Shown here: positions 12,051-13,049 of the stretch, one piece after another
How the letters are laid out: every line of letters begins with the position of its first letter
Numbering within the stretch: the first letter of the stretch is position 1
Source of the DNA: Actinomycetota bacterium
GTDB lineage: Bacteria > Actinomycetota > Actinomycetes > S36-B12 > UBA5976
Reading direction: 5' to 3'
DNA: 13,049 nt
NCBI GenBank assembly: GCA_009923375.1
Contig: RFTO01000016.1
Location: 1-13,049 of the forward strand
The notes under the pieces: generated by a model
What the model saw: only the letters and a program-made list of their open reading frames with translations
The model's database searches: none
Told to the model about the DNA's origin: nothing
Made by a program: the position numbers and the translations under genes

Positions 12051-12986
12051 CTAGTCAGTCGCAGTGACTCGCGTGGGATCGAGAACATCGGTTTCGATGT
12101 AGATCCAGCGCGCAATCGGCACCTGCTGACGGATCTCCGCCTCGACTTCATCCACAGCTCTGGCCACATCGATGCTCAGCGACTGCGGATCAACGGCCAC
12201 CTTTATTCCTACTAACAACTCCTCCGGACCCATGTGTGCGGTGCGTAGGTGGATGACATCACCAAGGAACCTGTGGCGTTTTACCGCCTGGTGAATAGCA
12301 CTCTCAAGTTCGGGTAGAGCACTCTCACCAATCAGCATGCTGAACAACTCGATAAAGAGGATTACCGCCACCACGACAAGGAGGATGCCGATAGCGACTG
12401 CCCCCGCACCGTCATAACGACCATCGCCTGTAACCAAGGAAAGCACCACTGCAGCAAGGGCGAACACAAGGCCAAGCAGCGCGCCCAGATCCTCAAGCAG
12501 TACCACAGGTAGCTCTGGCTGCCGGGTGACGCGGATAAATCGGGCCAAAGACATATCCCCTCGCGCTTCGCGCGCCTCGACAAGGGCAGTGCGAAGGGAG
12601 AACGACTCGAGCACAAGCGCGACAACCAACACCACAATCGGCAACCAAGCAGCCTTGGCATCAAACTGGGGATACTGCCACTTGTGGACGCCCTCGACCA
12701 TTGAGAAAACGCCACCACCGAGGAACAGGACAATCGCAACAACGAAGGCAGCGATGTAGCGCAAACGGCCATAGCCGAAGGGGCGATCGGCTGTCACCTG
12801 CCGCTTTGCTTGTGATGCGCCGACGAGCAGCAATCCTTGGTTGAGGGTGTCGGCAATGGAGTGAATCGCCTCGGACAGCATCGATGCGCTGCCGCTGAAG
12901 AAGAAGGCCACCAGCTTGGTGACCGAGATTCCGGCATTGGCAAACATCGCTGCCAAGACAGCCTTGCGGCCACCACCAGCGCTCAT
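12051..12986 (-). CDS. Cation diffusion facilitator (CDF) transporter
   Basis: A 311-residue membrane transporter that probably exports a divalent metal such as Zn in exchange for protons. The first helix (8-30) is followed by SGSASMLSEAIHSIADTLNQ (31-50) with the CDF metal-site pair His42 and Asp46 in helix 2. Further helices lie at about 76-98, 113-131, 160-187 and 192-218. Helix 5 carries VVLLEDLGALLGL (161-173), with acidic residues in place of the usual HxxxD, a form I associate with the SLC30A9/ZnT9-like branch. The C-terminal cytosolic domain (220-311) ends with ARWIYIETDVLDP. The start ATG overlaps the stop of the upstream Trm112-like gene as ATGA, so the two are coupled. Metal specificity cannot be read with certainty. 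Confidence 0.9.
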   Translation of the reverse strand: MSAGGGRKAVLAAMFANAGISVTKLVAFFFSGSASMLSEAIHSIADTLNQGLLLVGASQAKRQVTADRPFGYGRLRYIAAFVVAIVLFLGGGVFSMVEGVHKWQYPQFDAKAAWLPIVVLVVALVLESFSLRTALVEAREARGDMSLARFIRVTRQPELPVVLLEDLGALLGLVFALAAVVLSLVTGDGRYDGAGAVAIGILLVVVAVILFIELFSMLIGESALPELESAIHQAVKRHRFLGDVIHLRTAHMGPEELLVGIKVAVDPQSLSIDVARAVDEVEAEIRQQVPIARWIYIETDVLDPTRVTATD

Positions 12987-13049
12987 TGCTCTGCCGCCTC
13001 GGCGTTGACCGCATCGCTGAGCAACAAAACCGGGATCCCATCACGAATG
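12983..13049 (-). CDS. Trm112/UPF0434-like small protein (3' end only)
   Basis: Only the last 21 codons and the stop are in the window; the gene enters from the right edge. They read IRDGIPVLLLSDAVNAEAAE plus Gln, and the IRDGIPVLL segment is the typical C-terminal motif of Trm112-like / UPF0434 zinc-ribbon proteins (YPIRDGIPVLL-EA). In actinobacteria such a gene commonly sits between a phosphomannomutase-like gene and an SIS-domain gene near ahcY, which agrees with this position. The stop TGA overlaps the CDF start ATG. Function in bacteria is not well established. Confidence 0.68.
   Translation of the reverse strand, partial: IRDGIPVLLLSDAVNAEAAEQ

Noticed and set aside
12661..13044. Minus-strand open frame of 127 codons at the right edge
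   Set aside because: It is out of frame over the CDF transporter and the Trm112-like end, both of which match known families.
1..13049. CRISPR array, tRNA, rRNA, IS element or prophage
   Set aside because: No regularly spaced repeats, cloverleaf-like segments, transposase or integrase motifs were seen. The excisionase-type HTH protein has no integrase partner and belongs to a widespread chromosomal family.

Overview
This window comes from a moderately GC-rich actinomycete (Actinomycetota). The assignment rests on gene order and on families largely confined to that group. One gene run reads, on the minus strand, Trm112-like, CDF transporter, ahcY, (a membrane gene on the plus strand), comF, hpf, a LuxR-type regulator and secA. 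Beyond it lie an Rv3235-family gene, an excisionase-type HTH gene, a DUF6912 gene and pruA. I cannot name a genus. Almost everything is core chromosome: I see no IS element, CRISPR array, tRNA, rRNA or prophage.

Right to left along the minus strand: the 3' end of a small Trm112/UPF0434-type protein overlaps by ATGA a cation diffusion facilitator (12051-12986). A 160-bp gap rich in repeats and palindromes leads to ahcY (10382-11890). A six-helix membrane protein on the plus strand (9450-10394) converges on ahcY and overlaps its 3' end. comF (8685-9434) diverges from it, followed by hpf (8162-8590), a truncated response regulator (7846-8220) and secA (5079-7823), probably transcribed together in that order.

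Downstream of secA the strands alternate: an Rv3235-family protein (+), a protein with two LSm/SH3-like barrel halves (-), and an excisionase-type HTH protein (+). Facing away from the HTH gene is a minus-strand run: cpaB-like and cpaE-like genes, a HAD phosphatase, a DUF6912 protein and the 5' end of pruA. The three convergent pairs overlap or nearly touch and leave no room for intrinsic terminators between them.

The most unusual points are these. (1) hpf and the response regulator appear collapsed into each other. The HPF N-terminal domain runs out of frame into what is left of the receiver domain, so the regulator lacks its phosphoacceptor half; a single-base shift at a G4 run would make an HPF-LuxR fusion. 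(2) Two exact DnaA-box sequences lie in the same orientation upstream of the HTH gene. (3) A 14-bp direct repeat with a 20-bp period lies between the LSm-like and Rv3235 genes. (4) A perfect 14-bp palindrome lies just upstream of ahcY. (5) cpaB/cpaE stand alone without other Flp/Tad genes in view. All functions come from reading the sequence; no database search was run.
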